A stretch of 64,000 nt of DNA from a bacterium (GCA_030431455.1 JAUIJE010000007.1:62001-126000), one strand, 5' to 3'; numbered from the stretch's first letter, positions 25,143 through 33,661 are shown. Made by a program: numbers and translations. Notes: generated by a model not told the origin, from the sequence alone.

Positions 25143-25895
25143 TCAGCCGTCGTCGGGGGCGGGCTCGGGTTCGAACGCGTCGTCCTCGGCCGCCCGGGCC
25201 CGGCGCCGGCGTGAAGAGCCGAAGGCATCCTCGATCATGGTGTCCACGATTTGTCGGGCGCCGTTGTCGGCGAGCGCGACCATGACCTGCTCCAGCTGCG
25301 CTTCGCTCACCGTCGCCAGGCTGCTGAGGTTGATGCTGTGGGCCATGCCTTTGAAGATGTCGCCCAGCCCCGCGCCGTAGGCGCCCCCGAGGGATTGTTC
25401 GTGCCAGATGCTGTCCTCCCAAATGAGGCGCTCCTCGGCGCAGTCGCGCATCTCGGCGTTGGCGGTCATGAAATAGCTCACCGGGCTCTCGGCGGTGTTG
25501 GAGCGCAGCCCGTAGTCGGTGATTTTCATGTCGAGCCAAGCGTCGCAGGGGGCGTCGACGTTCTTCTCGATGCGCCAGGTGAAGCCGCGGTTGAGCTCGT
25601 CGAGGAACGAGCCGACAAACGCCTTGTGCACGCGGGGCGCGCTCACCCGGCCGAGCCGGTCGTTCACCTGGACGCTCACCATCGCGCTGCCGAGGTTGCT
25701 CACCGCCTGGCCGAGTGGGTTTTGTTGGGTCGACTGGCCCATGTAGAGGTGTGGCCGGCCCGGCCGCTCGGTGGTGACGTAGACCGTGTCGATGTCGTCG
25801 ATGTACTGGCGAATCTTGTTCGTGCGGCAACCGGACACCGCCAACAGGCCGCTCACGAGGGCCCCGCACCCGACGACCAAAACCATCCGTGTCAT
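25143..25895 (-). CDS. Lipoprotein of unknown function
   Basis: A 250-residue predicted lipoprotein (lipobox AVSGC). The mature part has a regular alpha/beta pattern with DTVYVTTERPGRPHLYMG, a Trp/Asp-rich centre (CDAWLDMKITDYGL) and a conserved-looking IWEDSIWHE. It ends in a basic patch (SSRRRRARA) followed by an acidic tail. The region around ITDYGL and AVSNLGSAMVS is reminiscent of periplasmic proteins that assemble into cell-envelope complexes, but I cannot name the family. GGGAGG precedes the ATG at 25895. Confidence 0.72.
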   Translation of the reverse strand: MTRMVLVVGCGALVSGLLAVSGCRTNKIRQYIDDIDTVYVTTERPGRPHLYMGQSTQQNPLGQAVSNLGSAMVSVQVNDRLGRVSAPRVHKAFVGSFLDELNRGFTWRIEKNVDAPCDAWLDMKITDYGLRSNTAESPVSYFMTANAEMRDCAEERLIWEDSIWHEQSLGGAYGAGLGDIFKGMAHSINLSSLATVSEAQLEQVMVALADNGARQIVDTMIEDAFGSSRRRRARAAEDDAFEPEPAPDDG

Positions 25896-25969
25896 TCCGC
25901 CTCCCGCCGGGAGGGTGGCCTCCCGCGGGGAGGGTGCTCCAGCCGGGCGCCGGGCACAAGGCGGTCGGG

Positions 25970-27241
25970 TCATTGTCCCCCGCCGTCGTCGGCGTGACCG
26001 TCGTCGTCGTCGTCGTCGTCGTCCTCGGCCGCGAGCAGGTCTGGCCAGCGCCCGAGCACAAACTGCAATGCCACTGGTGTGACCAAACACGTCAGCGCCG
26101 AGCACACCACCACCGCCGCGTACAGCGACGCCGGGACATAGGCTTCGCCCATCGACAGGCCGGTGACCGCGACGATGGTCGCGATCTCCGCCCGCGGCAC
26201 CATGCTCAAGCCCAGGACCAGGCCCGCGCGCCACCCGTCGCGGGGCACCACCCACAACGCGATGCCCCCCATCTTGCCCACCGCCGCGGCCAGGCAGAGC
26301 CACGCCCCGTCCCCGGCGGCGCCGGGCAAGACCGAAAGGTCGAGGCTGAACCCGATGGAGATGAAAAAAAACGGGGCGAACAACGACAAGAGCGGCTCCA
26401 AATAGCCCTCGTTGCGAATCGCGGCCGGGTCCCGGCTGAACACCAAGCCCGCGAACAGCGCGCCCACCGCGGCGGAAAAGCCGAGCCAAGCCGCGGCGCC
26501 CGCGATGACCAGGCCCACCGCGGCCATGGACACCATCGAGTCGGGCGGGCTCTCCTGCGACTGCAGCCACGACGACAGCCGCGGCTCGCCGTAGCGGGCG
26601 AGCAGCAGACACGCCCCCCCGAGCACGCCGGCCTTGAGCACCATGGGGCCCGCGGCCGCGAGCGCTTCGCTGGCGAGCGCCCCGGGGTCGCCCCCGCCGA
26701 GCAGGGCGGGGGCCACCGCGAACAACAGCGACATCAAGAACACCGCGGACAGGTCGTCGAGCTCGGCCACGGTGAGCAGCTCGCGCGCGAGCCGGCTTTT
26801 GGTCGCGCCCTTCTCCTGCCACACGGTGAGCGACACCGCGACGCTGGTGGCCGAGCACGACACCGCCACGAACAGCGACGGCACCACGTCGGCCTCGAGC
26901 AGGTACCGGGCAGCGAGGAACCCGAGGGAGGCGCTGACCGCGACGTCGCCGAGCCACACCGGCAACGCCCGCGGCACCGAGCGCAGGAGCTTGACCGGGT
27001 CGACGTCGAGCCCGACCCGGAACAGCAACAACGTGATCCCGATGTCGGACAGCACCGACACCGACGGGCGCAGGGTGTCGGCCTGGGCGCCCAACAGCCC
27101 CCGGGCGGCGAGACCGAGGACGAGGTAGCCCACCACCGCGGGCAGCTTGATGCGGCGCAGGCCTGCCCGGGCGCTGATCGCCGCGAACACCAACACGCCG
27201 AGCACGACGAGCGCTTCGGGTCCCCAGCTGCCGTTTTCCAT
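25970..27241 (-). CDS. Kef/CPA2-type cation:proton antiporter
   Basis: A 423-residue polytopic inner-membrane protein of the CPA2 monovalent cation:proton antiporter family. KLPAVVGYLVLGLAARG is the family entry signature. DIGITLLLFRVGLDVDP (about residues 67-83) matches GLxLLLFxxGLExD. Later segments carry LTVAELDDLSAVFLMSLLFA (core acidic pair) and SMVPRAEIATIVA. The TrkA-N and TrkA-C regulatory domains of full-length Kef proteins are missing; the chain ends in an Asp/His-rich tail (EDDDDDDDDGHADDGGG). GGGGAGA supports ATG 27241. Confidence 0.88.
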   Translation of the reverse strand: MENGSWGPEALVVLGVLVFAAISARAGLRRIKLPAVVGYLVLGLAARGLLGAQADTLRPSVSVLSDIGITLLLFRVGLDVDPVKLLRSVPRALPVWLGDVAVSASLGFLAARYLLEADVVPSLFVAVSCSATSVAVSLTVWQEKGATKSRLARELLTVAELDDLSAVFLMSLLFAVAPALLGGGDPGALASEALAAAGPMVLKAGVLGGACLLLARYGEPRLSSWLQSQESPPDSMVSMAAVGLVIAGAAAWLGFSAAVGALFAGLVFSRDPAAIRNEGYLEPLLSLFAPFFFISIGFSLDLSVLPGAAGDGAWLCLAAAVGKMGGIALWVVPRDGWRAGLVLGLSMVPRAEIATIVAVTGLSMGEAYVPASLYAAVVVCSALTCLVTPVALQFVLGRWPDLLAAEDDDDDDDDGHADDGGGQ

Positions 27242-27289
27242 GCGTTCTCCCCGCGCCAAATGCCCAGAACCCGCGATACAACATGGACA

Positions 27290-28603
27290 ATGCCCATTCG
27301 AGACCGACCTGTGTCCCCCCCGGTGGTGCGCCCGGGCACCGCCGCCCCCGCGACGCCGGTGTCGACCCCCGCCGACTTGCCGCCGGCCACGCTCCCGGCG
27401 CTGCCAGATGATCATTTCACCACCACCGGGTACCGCGCGGCGTTTGACGGCGGGCCGCGGGGCAACGTGGCCCTGGTCGCCGGCCACGAGGTGACGCTGT
27501 CGGAGCGGGGCAATGGCCGCGAGCCGTCGTTCATCGCGGAGGCGGGCAAGCCGCTGACCGTCGTGGTCGACCCCGGCATGTTCGACCGGGCGGCGCGGGT
27601 CGACGTCAAAATTCGGTTCGGGGACGAAGTCCGGTCGGCGCGGTTGTTCGACGGCGAGGTGGATCGGCGCACCGGAGCCAGGGTGTTTTCCCCCGGGGTG
27701 ATCGACGTGCCCGACGGTGCGCACGGCACCGCGCGGTTGACGTTTGAGGTCACCGACCAGGACGGCGGCGTCGACACCCAGTGGTCCGGTCCGCACCAGG
27801 ACGTGGTCATCGCCCCGCAGGGTGGGGGCCAAGTGACATTGGGCGAGGATTTTTCGCTCGGTACCGCCGGCGAGATTCGGGCTGGCGAGACGCTGCAGGT
27901 CGGGGCCGACATCGATCGGTTGCGCGCGCTGCTCGGGGCCTCGGTGTCGTCGGCCACGCTGTTTGTGTCCATCAACGGCGATGCCCCCAAAGCGATGCCC
28001 CTCGCCGTCGACGTCGACGGAGACGGGGCCGCCGACGGCACCATGGTGGCCAACCTGCCGCTCCCCCACGACGCCCAGAACGTGGCGATGTGGGTCAAGG
28101 TCGAGGGCGAGGGCCGCACCGCGTGGGACTCCAACTACGGCAACAACTTCACCTTCGAGGTCGGGCTCACCCGACCCGACGCCGACCCCCAATGGAAGCG
28201 GTATTTGCTGAGCACCCCGAGCTTCCCCGGGCTCAACGAGGACAACTTCGTGGCCGTGGGGCCGTTCGACGGTGGATACAACTGCATTGCGTGGTCGGTC
28301 GGGGTCCGGGACGAATGGGTGTGGCCGGGGGAGCGGGTGCCCGCCTTCGACGCGCTCTACCAAAAGAACGGCTATGCCCCCCAGGACGACCTCGACACCA
28401 GCCCCGAGCCGGGGGTGCAAAAGGTTGCGCTCTTCGGTTTTCCCAGTGGCGCGGTCACCCACGCCGCGGTCCAGGACGACAAGGGCCGGTGGATGAGCAA
28501 ACTCGGGACCGAGCCCCTCATTCGCCACGAGGACGCCAAGGCCGTGGAGGGGCCCTCCTACGGCCAGCTGATCAAGGTCTACCGCCGGCGGCTGGAGGCC
28601 TGA
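27290..28603 (+). CDS. Multidomain protein with C-terminal Cys/His papain-like domain (DUF7689-like), candidate secreted effector
   Basis: A 437-residue protein without a signal peptide. The N-terminus is Pro-rich (MPIRDRPVSPPVVRPG). Residues about 40-300 look like two beta-sandwich domains with CARDB-like spacing (DSNYGNNFTFEVGL). The C-terminal domain has GGYNCIAWSVG (candidate nucleophile Cys, about residue 330) and GAVTHAAVQDDKGRWMSKLG (candidate His), followed by EGPSYGQLIKVYRR. This Cys...His-...W-SK-G arrangement matches the DUF7689 group of small papain/NlpC-like domains. It is followed 1 nt later by a small soluble gene, an arrangement typical of toxin and immunity pairs. Activity and secretion are inferred, not shown. 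Confidence 0.65.
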   Translation: MPIRDRPVSPPVVRPGTAAPATPVSTPADLPPATLPALPDDHFTTTGYRAAFDGGPRGNVALVAGHEVTLSERGNGREPSFIAEAGKPLTVVVDPGMFDRAARVDVKIRFGDEVRSARLFDGEVDRRTGARVFSPGVIDVPDGAHGTARLTFEVTDQDGGVDTQWSGPHQDVVIAPQGGGQVTLGEDFSLGTAGEIRAGETLQVGADIDRLRALLGASVSSATLFVSINGDAPKAMPLAVDVDGDGAADGTMVANLPLPHDAQNVAMWVKVEGEGRTAWDSNYGNNFTFEVGLTRPDADPQWKRYLLSTPSFPGLNEDNFVAVGPFDGGYNCIAWSVGVRDEWVWPGERVPAFDALYQKNGYAPQDDLDTSPEPGVQKVALFGFPSGAVTHAAVQDDKGRWMSKLGTEPLIRHEDAKAVEGPSYGQLIKVYRRRLEA

Positions 28604-28604
28604 C

Positions 28605-28922
28605 GTGAGCGACCTCGAGACCCGGTTCGCCGAGGCCGCGGAGGCTTGGCAACGTCACTGCATCGAAGTGGGGGCCGCGAGCAACCCCCAGCGGTACCTC
28701 GAGCACGAGTCCTTCGAACGCCTGGTGGCCCTGGGCGCGCCCGCGGTGCGGCTGTGCGTCGAGGCCTACCGCCGCACCAGCCCGTCGGAGCCGATGTTCT
28801 GGGGGGCGGTGCTCAGCCGCATCACCGGGCGGGAAGACTTCGGCAACGGCGTGACCGGCAATCTCAAAAAGACCCGCGCCGCGTGGTTGGCGTGGGCGGA
28901 TCAAACCGACGAAGAGAGCTGA
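28605..28922 (+). CDS. Small partner protein, possible immunity or cognate factor
   Basis: A 105-residue soluble, mostly helical protein with a GTG start 1 nt after the stop of the papain-like gene, so the two are surely co-translated. Its sequence (HESFERLVALGAPAVRLCVEAYRR, then FWGAVLSRITGREDFGNGV and a final WLAWAD) belongs to a widespread small family. From memory, members usually read LV-x-LG-x-x-AV-P, then W-x-x-x-L-x-x-ITG, then W-x-x-W. Members often sit beside peptidase- or toxin-like genes. An immunity role is a reasonable inference. Confidence 0.68.
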   Translation: MSDLETRFAEAAEAWQRHCIEVGAASNPQRYLEHESFERLVALGAPAVRLCVEAYRRTSPSEPMFWGAVLSRITGREDFGNGVTGNLKKTRAAWLAWADQTDEES

Positions 28923-28955
28923 GCGGGCTCGGCGGGGGTCGGGTATACCTCGCGT

Positions 28956-29513
28956 ATGGTTGGTTCAGCTCTTCGCCCTTGGCTGCTTGGTGTACTCGGT
29001 GCGGGCCTCGTCGCGTGCGGCCCCGCGGTCGACAACTCGGGGGGCGATCCCCCCGCGGGCACCGACGTGTCCGTTGAACGCCCCGGCGAGGTCCAAGGCC
29101 AGCCGTGTCCGGGCAACGGCAGCGAGGCGATGCTGCTCGACGACGAGGCCGCGGTCACCGCGTGGATGGCGGACTGTTTGGGCAACGACGGCGTGCGCGA
29201 ATCGGTGCTGCTCAGTCTCGTGTCCGACCAGTCGGACCAAAAACGTCTCGTGGGCGTGCGCATGATCATCGGTGGCTGCGTGCGCAGCTGGGACCTGATG
29301 GGCATCTACCACGACGGGGACGCGCTCAACGTGTGGGCGCTGCTCCAGGACCAAAGCTACGGCATCCCGGACGCGGCCTGCACCGACGACCTCATCTTCG
29401 ATGAGCAGTACTTCTGGGTGACCGAAGGCGACTACAGCGCGGTCACGCACGCCGCGCTGTTCACCGGCACGTACAACCCCGACCTCCCGGGCGCGCCCGA
29501 CCTCCCGGGCTGA
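28956..29513 (+). CDS. Lipoprotein of unknown function
   Basis: A 185-residue predicted lipoprotein (signal peptide, lipobox LVAC). The mature part contains four Cys (GQPCPGN, ADCLGN, GGCVRS, AACTDD) and an acidic, aromatic C-terminal half ending NPDLPGAPDLPG, a short Pro/Asp repeat. The Cys residues could pair in the periplasm. No family recognised. No Shine-Dalgarno is present; TATACC ends exactly 6 nt before the ATG, so the mRNA is probably leaderless. Confidence 0.7.
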   Translation: MVGSALRPWLLGVLGAGLVACGPAVDNSGGDPPAGTDVSVERPGEVQGQPCPGNGSEAMLLDDEAAVTAWMADCLGNDGVRESVLLSLVSDQSDQKRLVGVRMIIGGCVRSWDLMGIYHDGDALNVWALLQDQSYGIPDAACTDDLIFDEQYFWVTEGDYSAVTHAALFTGTYNPDLPGAPDLPG

Positions 29514-29517
29514 GCCG

Positions 29518-30618
29518 ATGGAGCCGCTCAAGGAGCGCATCAACCGCGAGACCGTGCGCACGTTGGCCACCGCGCTGGCCGCGCAGGACCCCGCGCTCGA
29601 CGCCCCCCGCTTCGTGACCAAAACCGCGCGAGGGCTCGCCCCCCTCGAGCTCAAGGCGCGCATCGAACACGTGGCCGACGCGCTGTTCGATTGGTTGGGC
29701 GGCGACTTCCCCGCCGTGATGCACAAGCTGCGCGGGTCGTTGCCGCGGCCCGTGCCGCCGGGGGAGGCGGGGCTGTTCCGGTATTGGCCGGTGGCCACCG
29801 TCGTCGAGCGCCATGGGCGCGGCCACCGCGACGAGGCGTTCGAGGCCATGCGCGACATCACCCGGTACTTCTCGTGCGAGTTCGCCATCCGGCCGTATCT
29901 GGCCCAGGACCTCGACGACGGCTTGGCCCGGTTGCGCGCCTGGACCCAAGACCCCGACGAGCGGGTGCGCCGGCTGTGCAGCGAGGGCTGCCGCCCGCGG
30001 CTGCCCTGGGGCCAAAAGCTGCGCGCCCTCGTCGAGGACCCCGGGCAGACCTTCGAGATTTTGCACGCCCTCGTCGACGACCCGTCGCTGTTCGTGCGCC
30101 GCTCGGTGGCCAACCACCTCGGGGACGTGGCCAAGGACAAGCCCGACCTGGCGTTTGACCTCGCCGAGACCTGGCTCGCCCACCCGAGCGAGGACCGCGC
30201 GTGGGTCGTGCGCCACGGGCTGCGCCACCCGGTCAAACAAGGCGCGCCCCGGGCCCTGGCGCTGCTCGGCTACGCCCGGCCCGCCGTGCGCGTCGACGCG
30301 TTCGCGGCGTCGCCCCGCCGCGTGCGCATCGGGGACAAGACCACGCTCAAGTTGCGCCTGACCTCGACGAGCACCCGCGAACAGGCCTTGGTCGTGGACT
30401 ACGCGGTGCACTTTCGCAAAAAGACCGGGACCTCGGCCAAGGTGTTCAAGTGGAGCGCGCTCACCCTGGGGCCGGGCGAAGAGGTCGCGCTGACCAAGAG
30501 CCATTCGTTTGTGGACCGGTCGACCCGCACCCACTTGCCCGGCGCCCACCGCATCGAGATCCAAGTGAACGGCGAGGTGGCCGCCCACTGCGACGTGAAC
30601 CTGATCGCCCCGCGGTGA
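29518..30618 (+). CDS. AlkC/AlkD-type DNA alkylpurine glycosylase
   Basis: A 366-residue HEAT-like-repeat DNA repair protein that removes N3- and N7-alkylated purines. Family features are the N-terminal basic helix, TRYFSCEFAIRPYLAQD (about residues 118-134), the repeats DERVRRLCSEGCRPRLPWGQ and DDPSLFVRRSVANHLGDVAKD, and WVVRHGLRHPVKQG. The last 100 residues form a beta-sandwich (KTTLKLRLTSTSTREQALVVDY), matching the C-terminal Ig-like domain described for AlkC and absent from AlkD. It therefore fits AlkC better. It starts 5 nt after the preceding lipoprotein. Confidence 0.85.
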   Translation: MEPLKERINRETVRTLATALAAQDPALDAPRFVTKTARGLAPLELKARIEHVADALFDWLGGDFPAVMHKLRGSLPRPVPPGEAGLFRYWPVATVVERHGRGHRDEAFEAMRDITRYFSCEFAIRPYLAQDLDDGLARLRAWTQDPDERVRRLCSEGCRPRLPWGQKLRALVEDPGQTFEILHALVDDPSLFVRRSVANHLGDVAKDKPDLAFDLAETWLAHPSEDRAWVVRHGLRHPVKQGAPRALALLGYARPAVRVDAFAASPRRVRIGDKTTLKLRLTSTSTREQALVVDYAVHFRKKTGTSAKVFKWSALTLGPGEEVALTKSHSFVDRSTRTHLPGAHRIEIQVNGEVAAHCDVNLIAPR

Positions 30619-30619
30619 C

Positions 30620-30649
30620 TTGACAGGGCCGCCCGCCGGCGCGTACGTT
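30620..30649 (+). promoter_or_regulatory. Sigma70-type promoter with a long leader
   Basis: TTGACA, an 18-nt spacer, TACGTT. The next plausible start codon is at 30922, leaving a leader of about 265 nt. The leader begins with the small hairpin GCTGCA-ttgg-TGCAGC (30659-30674). I recognise no riboswitch in it. Confidence 0.55.
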
Positions 30650-30921
30650 GTCGGTACAGCTGCATTGGTGCAGCGGAGCCGGAGCCAGCGAAGTGAAGCA
30701 CGCGTTCATCTGACCCTCATCGTTCTCGACGACGACCACGTCAGGTGACCGCTTCCCGGTGGCCCATCACACAATCCAGTTCGCAGTTTGTGATCGTTTT
30801 GAGCTGAGTCGCGTCCGCGCATTTCGCGTCTGGCGCCACCTGGCCGGTCGTCTCCCGGAAGGTCCTGCGGGACCGCTCTACATGATTTGCGCGATGCCTC
30901 CGCACCGCGCCAGGGGGACCT

Positions 30922-31163
30922 ATGCCCAAAATCGACACCGAACACGAACAGACCCGACAACCCACCACCGCCGAATCGACCTCCGCCGCCGGCGGGGCCC
31001 GGCCCAACCGCAAGGCGCGCCGGGCCGCGAAAAAACAGGCCGCGCAAAAGCGCGGCCAGAGGCGCACCGGCACCGACCCGGGCGAGGCGCGCACCGACCA
31101 CGCCGAACCCGCGCCCCGGTGCTCAAGCGGCGGTTCAACGCCGCCTCCCGGTTCCGCGGCTGA
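30922..31163 (+). CDS. Small basic protein, reading frame apparently interrupted
   Basis: The ATG at 30922 follows GGGGGACCT and opens a Lys/Arg/Ala-rich chain (PNRKARRAAKKQAAQKRGQRR), probably nucleic-acid-binding or unstructured. In this frame G/C-ending codon bias collapses after about 31100 (TGC TCA AGC GGC GGT TCA). In the +2 frame it continues well and ends VLKRRFNAASRFRG-stop at 31163. One extra or missing base near 31100 would restore a protein of about 80 residues. Otherwise the frame runs on, without stop, into the DUF2237 gene. Either a frameshift or an N-terminal fusion must be invoked; I favour a frameshift. Confidence 0.4.
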
Positions 31164-31188
31164 CCCGCTGCCCCGGTCGCGCTACAGT
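31160..31188 (+). promoter_or_regulatory. Promoter of the DUF2237 gene
   Basis: CTGACC, a 17-nt spacer, TACAGT, giving a leader of about 30 nt with GAGGAGG before ATG 31225. This supports separate expression of the DUF2237 gene. Confidence 0.6.
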
Positions 31189-31224
31189 CGGCGCGACCGG
31201 GGCAAGCCCCGTCGAGGAGGGCGG

Positions 31225-31611
31225 ATGTTCGACGAGAGCGCGGGGAGCGGACAGCAGCGAAATGTGCTCGGCGGGCCGCTGGCGCTGTGCAGCAACCGGC
31301 CGAAGACGGGCTTTTACCGCACCGGGTGCTGCCACACCGGGCCCGACGACCACGGCATGCACACCGTGTGCGTGGTGCTGACCGAGGCGTTCCTTTCGTT
31401 TTCGAAGCAGGTGGGCAACGACCTGTCCACCCCGCGACCGGAGTACGGTTTTCCCGGCCTGTTGCCCGGCCAGCGCTGGTGCCTGTGCGCGCCCCGGTAC
31501 AAGCAGGCCCTCGACGCGGGCGCGGCCCCGCAGGTGGTGCTCACCGCCACCCACGAGGCCACGTTGCAGATCATCGAGCTCGACGTGCTGATGGCCCACG
31601 CCGCCCCCTGA
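31225..31611 (+). CDS. DUF2237 family protein
   Basis: A compact 128-residue soluble protein covering a whole DUF2237 domain: NVLGGPLALCS, TGFYRTGCC-x-TGPDDHGMHTVC, FSKQVGNDLSTPRPEYGFPGL, GQRWCLCAPRY and a closing helix ending LDVLMAHA. The conserved Cys and His residues suggest a metal or catalytic site; no activity is established for the family. The start at 31225 is supported by a strong GAGGAGG and by its own promoter, although the frame is open further upstream. Confidence 0.88.
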   Translation: MFDESAGSGQQRNVLGGPLALCSNRPKTGFYRTGCCHTGPDDHGMHTVCVVLTEAFLSFSKQVGNDLSTPRPEYGFPGLLPGQRWCLCAPRYKQALDAGAAPQVVLTATHEATLQIIELDVLMAHAAP

Positions 31612-31652
31612 CGCGCCCGCCGCGTTCGTGGTTCTGCTACAAAGGCGCAGCG

Positions 31653-32642
31653 ATGTGTCCCGCCCTCTTGCCCTGGTTGTTGCTCGGGTTGGCCGCCGCC
31701 GACGGCGCGGGGCTGGAGGGGCCGCCCCAAGCCCCCCCGTCGTCGGGCCTCGACGCCGCGCTCGACGAGGCCCGGGCCGCGTGCCGCGCGCTGGATTACG
31801 ACATCTGTGCCGAGCGGGCCCTCGACGTGGTCGCGGACAAACGCGCGACCGACGCGCAGCGTTTTGTCGCCCACGGCTTGGCCGGTGAAGCCAACCGGGT
31901 GATGGGCAAGGACGTCGAAGCCCGGTTGTCGTTCCGGTGGATCCTGATGCGCGATCCCGACGCCCAGCTTCCGCCGGACACGTCCCCGAAGATCATGACC
32001 TTCTTCGAGTTGGTGCGCGGGGAGGTCCACGACGAGCTCGCGGCCAACGGCAAGATCCTCGGCGCGCTCCTCGACGTCGAGACCGTGCCCGCGGGGCTCG
32101 AGGTGTTCTTGGGCGATCAGCGGCTCGGCAAAACGCCCCTCACCGACGCCCGGGTCCCCGCGGGCGAACACCCCCTGCGGATCGAACGCGGCCCCACCCA
32201 GACGGTCGAGCTCGCCATCGGGACGTTTGACGGCGGCCGCACGGTGGTGCGGGCGGAGCTCGACGCCGCCCACGCGGTGTCGGCCGACGAGCTGGCCGCC
32301 TACGACGAGTCGGTGAGCACCCGCGACCTGCTCGTCACCGCCGGCTACGTGGCCATGCCCGTGTTGTGCGTGGCGGGGTGCGCCGCGGGGTTGTTCACGT
32401 CGGTGGCGTGGGTGTTTCTCAACATCGACCTGAGCGCGGCCGTGGCCGGCATGATCGCGTTGCCGTTGGCCGGGGCGGTGGCCGCGGCGGCCGCGGGCGC
32501 GGCCAGCACGGTGGGTTGGGCCACGCGCCCCGCGCCGCCCACCGGGGGCGCGCCGGTGCACCGCATCGAGGTGAGGCCCCCGCCGGGCCAGGGCGAACCC
32601 GAGGTCATCGAGTTGCCCGCCGACCCGGTCATGCCCCACTGA
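31653..32642 (+). CDS. PEGA-domain envelope protein with C-terminal membrane segments
   Basis: A 329-residue protein with a signal peptide (LLPWLLLGLAAADG). A helical region with two Cys follows (ACRALDYDICAE), resembling a TPR-like segment. Next is a PEGA domain (VETVPAGLEVFLGDQRLGKTPL, then VPAGEHPLRIERG, about residues 150-195), and two to three hydrophobic stretches follow after residue 225. PEGA domains are common in surface-located proteins of this phylum and may mediate envelope binding. The start is ATG 31653; TACAAA lies about 10 nt upstream and there is no good Shine-Dalgarno. Confidence 0.75.
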   Translation: MCPALLPWLLLGLAAADGAGLEGPPQAPPSSGLDAALDEARAACRALDYDICAERALDVVADKRATDAQRFVAHGLAGEANRVMGKDVEARLSFRWILMRDPDAQLPPDTSPKIMTFFELVRGEVHDELAANGKILGALLDVETVPAGLEVFLGDQRLGKTPLTDARVPAGEHPLRIERGPTQTVELAIGTFDGGRTVVRAELDAAHAVSADELAAYDESVSTRDLLVTAGYVAMPVLCVAGCAAGLFTSVAWVFLNIDLSAAVAGMIALPLAGAVAAAAAGAASTVGWATRPAPPTGGAPVHRIEVRPPPGQGEPEVIELPADPVMPH

Positions 32643-32648
32643 GGGCGA

Positions 32649-33533
32649 TCAGGTCTCGACCGCGCCGTACATCACCCCGGCGAGCTTGCCGTCGTCGGTC
32701 TTGCCCACCAGGAAGTACGCGTAGAGCCCGTTGTCCGTGGCCAGGCTGCCGTCGGCCGCCTGGGGGCCCACCTTGACCACCCGCACGTCGCTGAGGTTGT
32801 GCTCGAGCACGTCTTTGACCCGGGAAAAGCCCGCCGCGAGGTCGAGCACGTAGTCGTCGGCGCCGTCGTAGGGGCTGGCCAGGTCCTTGAGAATGTCACT
32901 GGACTCGCTCGCGTCGTACATTTCCGCCGCGAGTTCGACGTCGACGTTGTCGACGTCTTCGAACAGCCCGTCGAGCAGCTCGTCCTCGAACGCTTTGAAC
33001 ACCCCGTCGGCGGTGAGCCCCCCCGCGGGCAGGTTCGCGCTCACCGGGAGCACGGGGTAGTCGGCTTCGCTCATGTAGGTGAGCACGGTGCCGTCGCCCA
33101 TCGTGGCCGCGCCCTCGAGGGCGGAGGCGAGCTTGGTGCCGGTGAGCTTGTCGGCCACCGCGGCGATGGCGCCCGGGTCTTCCTTGCCGCGCAGGGCAAA
33201 AAAGTCGGGGCGGATGTCGTCCGGGAGGCTGCGGGCCTCGAGCAGCGAGATGCGGTTGCCGGGGCCCGCGACCTTGGCCCCCACCGCGTAGGCGTAGTTG
33301 TGGCCCTTGCCGATGAGTTTTTCCGCGCTGACCGATTTCTGCCCCGTGGACGCGAGGTAGTTGACCGCGTTGTCCGCGTAGCGGGCGAGGGCGTCGCCGT
33401 GCTCCGCGATTTTGGCCGCTTCGTTTTTCGACAGGCGGCCGTCCTTTCCGGCCGCGTCGCGCACGGCGACGGCGAAGCCTTTGGTCCATTCGTTGGCGAA
33501 GGCCTTGGGGGTGGGGGCGGATTTGATGGTCAT
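32649..33533 (-). CDS. NuiA-like (nuclease A inhibitor family) protein with extra N-terminal domain
   Basis: A 294-residue soluble acidic protein. The C-terminal half resembles the nuclease-inhibitor NuiA family: a TYMSEADYPVLPV segment (compare MSESDYPF in NuiA), long acidic helices (FEDELLDGLFEDVDNVDVE) and LYAYFLVGKTDDGKLAGVM. The N-terminal 130 residues are an additional domain starting ANEWTKGFAVAVRDAAGKDG, with an EF-hand-like but incomplete loop (KDGRLSKNE). No cognate nuclease gene is adjacent. A nuclease-inhibitor role is inferred from the family only. Confidence 0.6.
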   Translation of the reverse strand: MTIKSAPTPKAFANEWTKGFAVAVRDAAGKDGRLSKNEAAKIAEHGDALARYADNAVNYLASTGQKSVSAEKLIGKGHNYAYAVGAKVAGPGNRISLLEARSLPDDIRPDFFALRGKEDPGAIAAVADKLTGTKLASALEGAATMGDGTVLTYMSEADYPVLPVSANLPAGGLTADGVFKAFEDELLDGLFEDVDNVDVELAAEMYDASESSDILKDLASPYDGADDYVLDLAAGFSRVKDVLEHNLSDVRVVKVGPQAADGSLATDNGLYAYFLVGKTDDGKLAGVMYGAVET

Positions 33534-33661
33534 GGGGAAGTCCGGGTGTGTGGTGGTGTGTGAGTGTCCTACCTGACAGCACATGTATCGACCTTGCCCC
33601 ACATCGGTTGCGGGGGGGATCGGCCTGTCACCACGTTGTTGCGGAGGGCGTTGCGGCCGTC

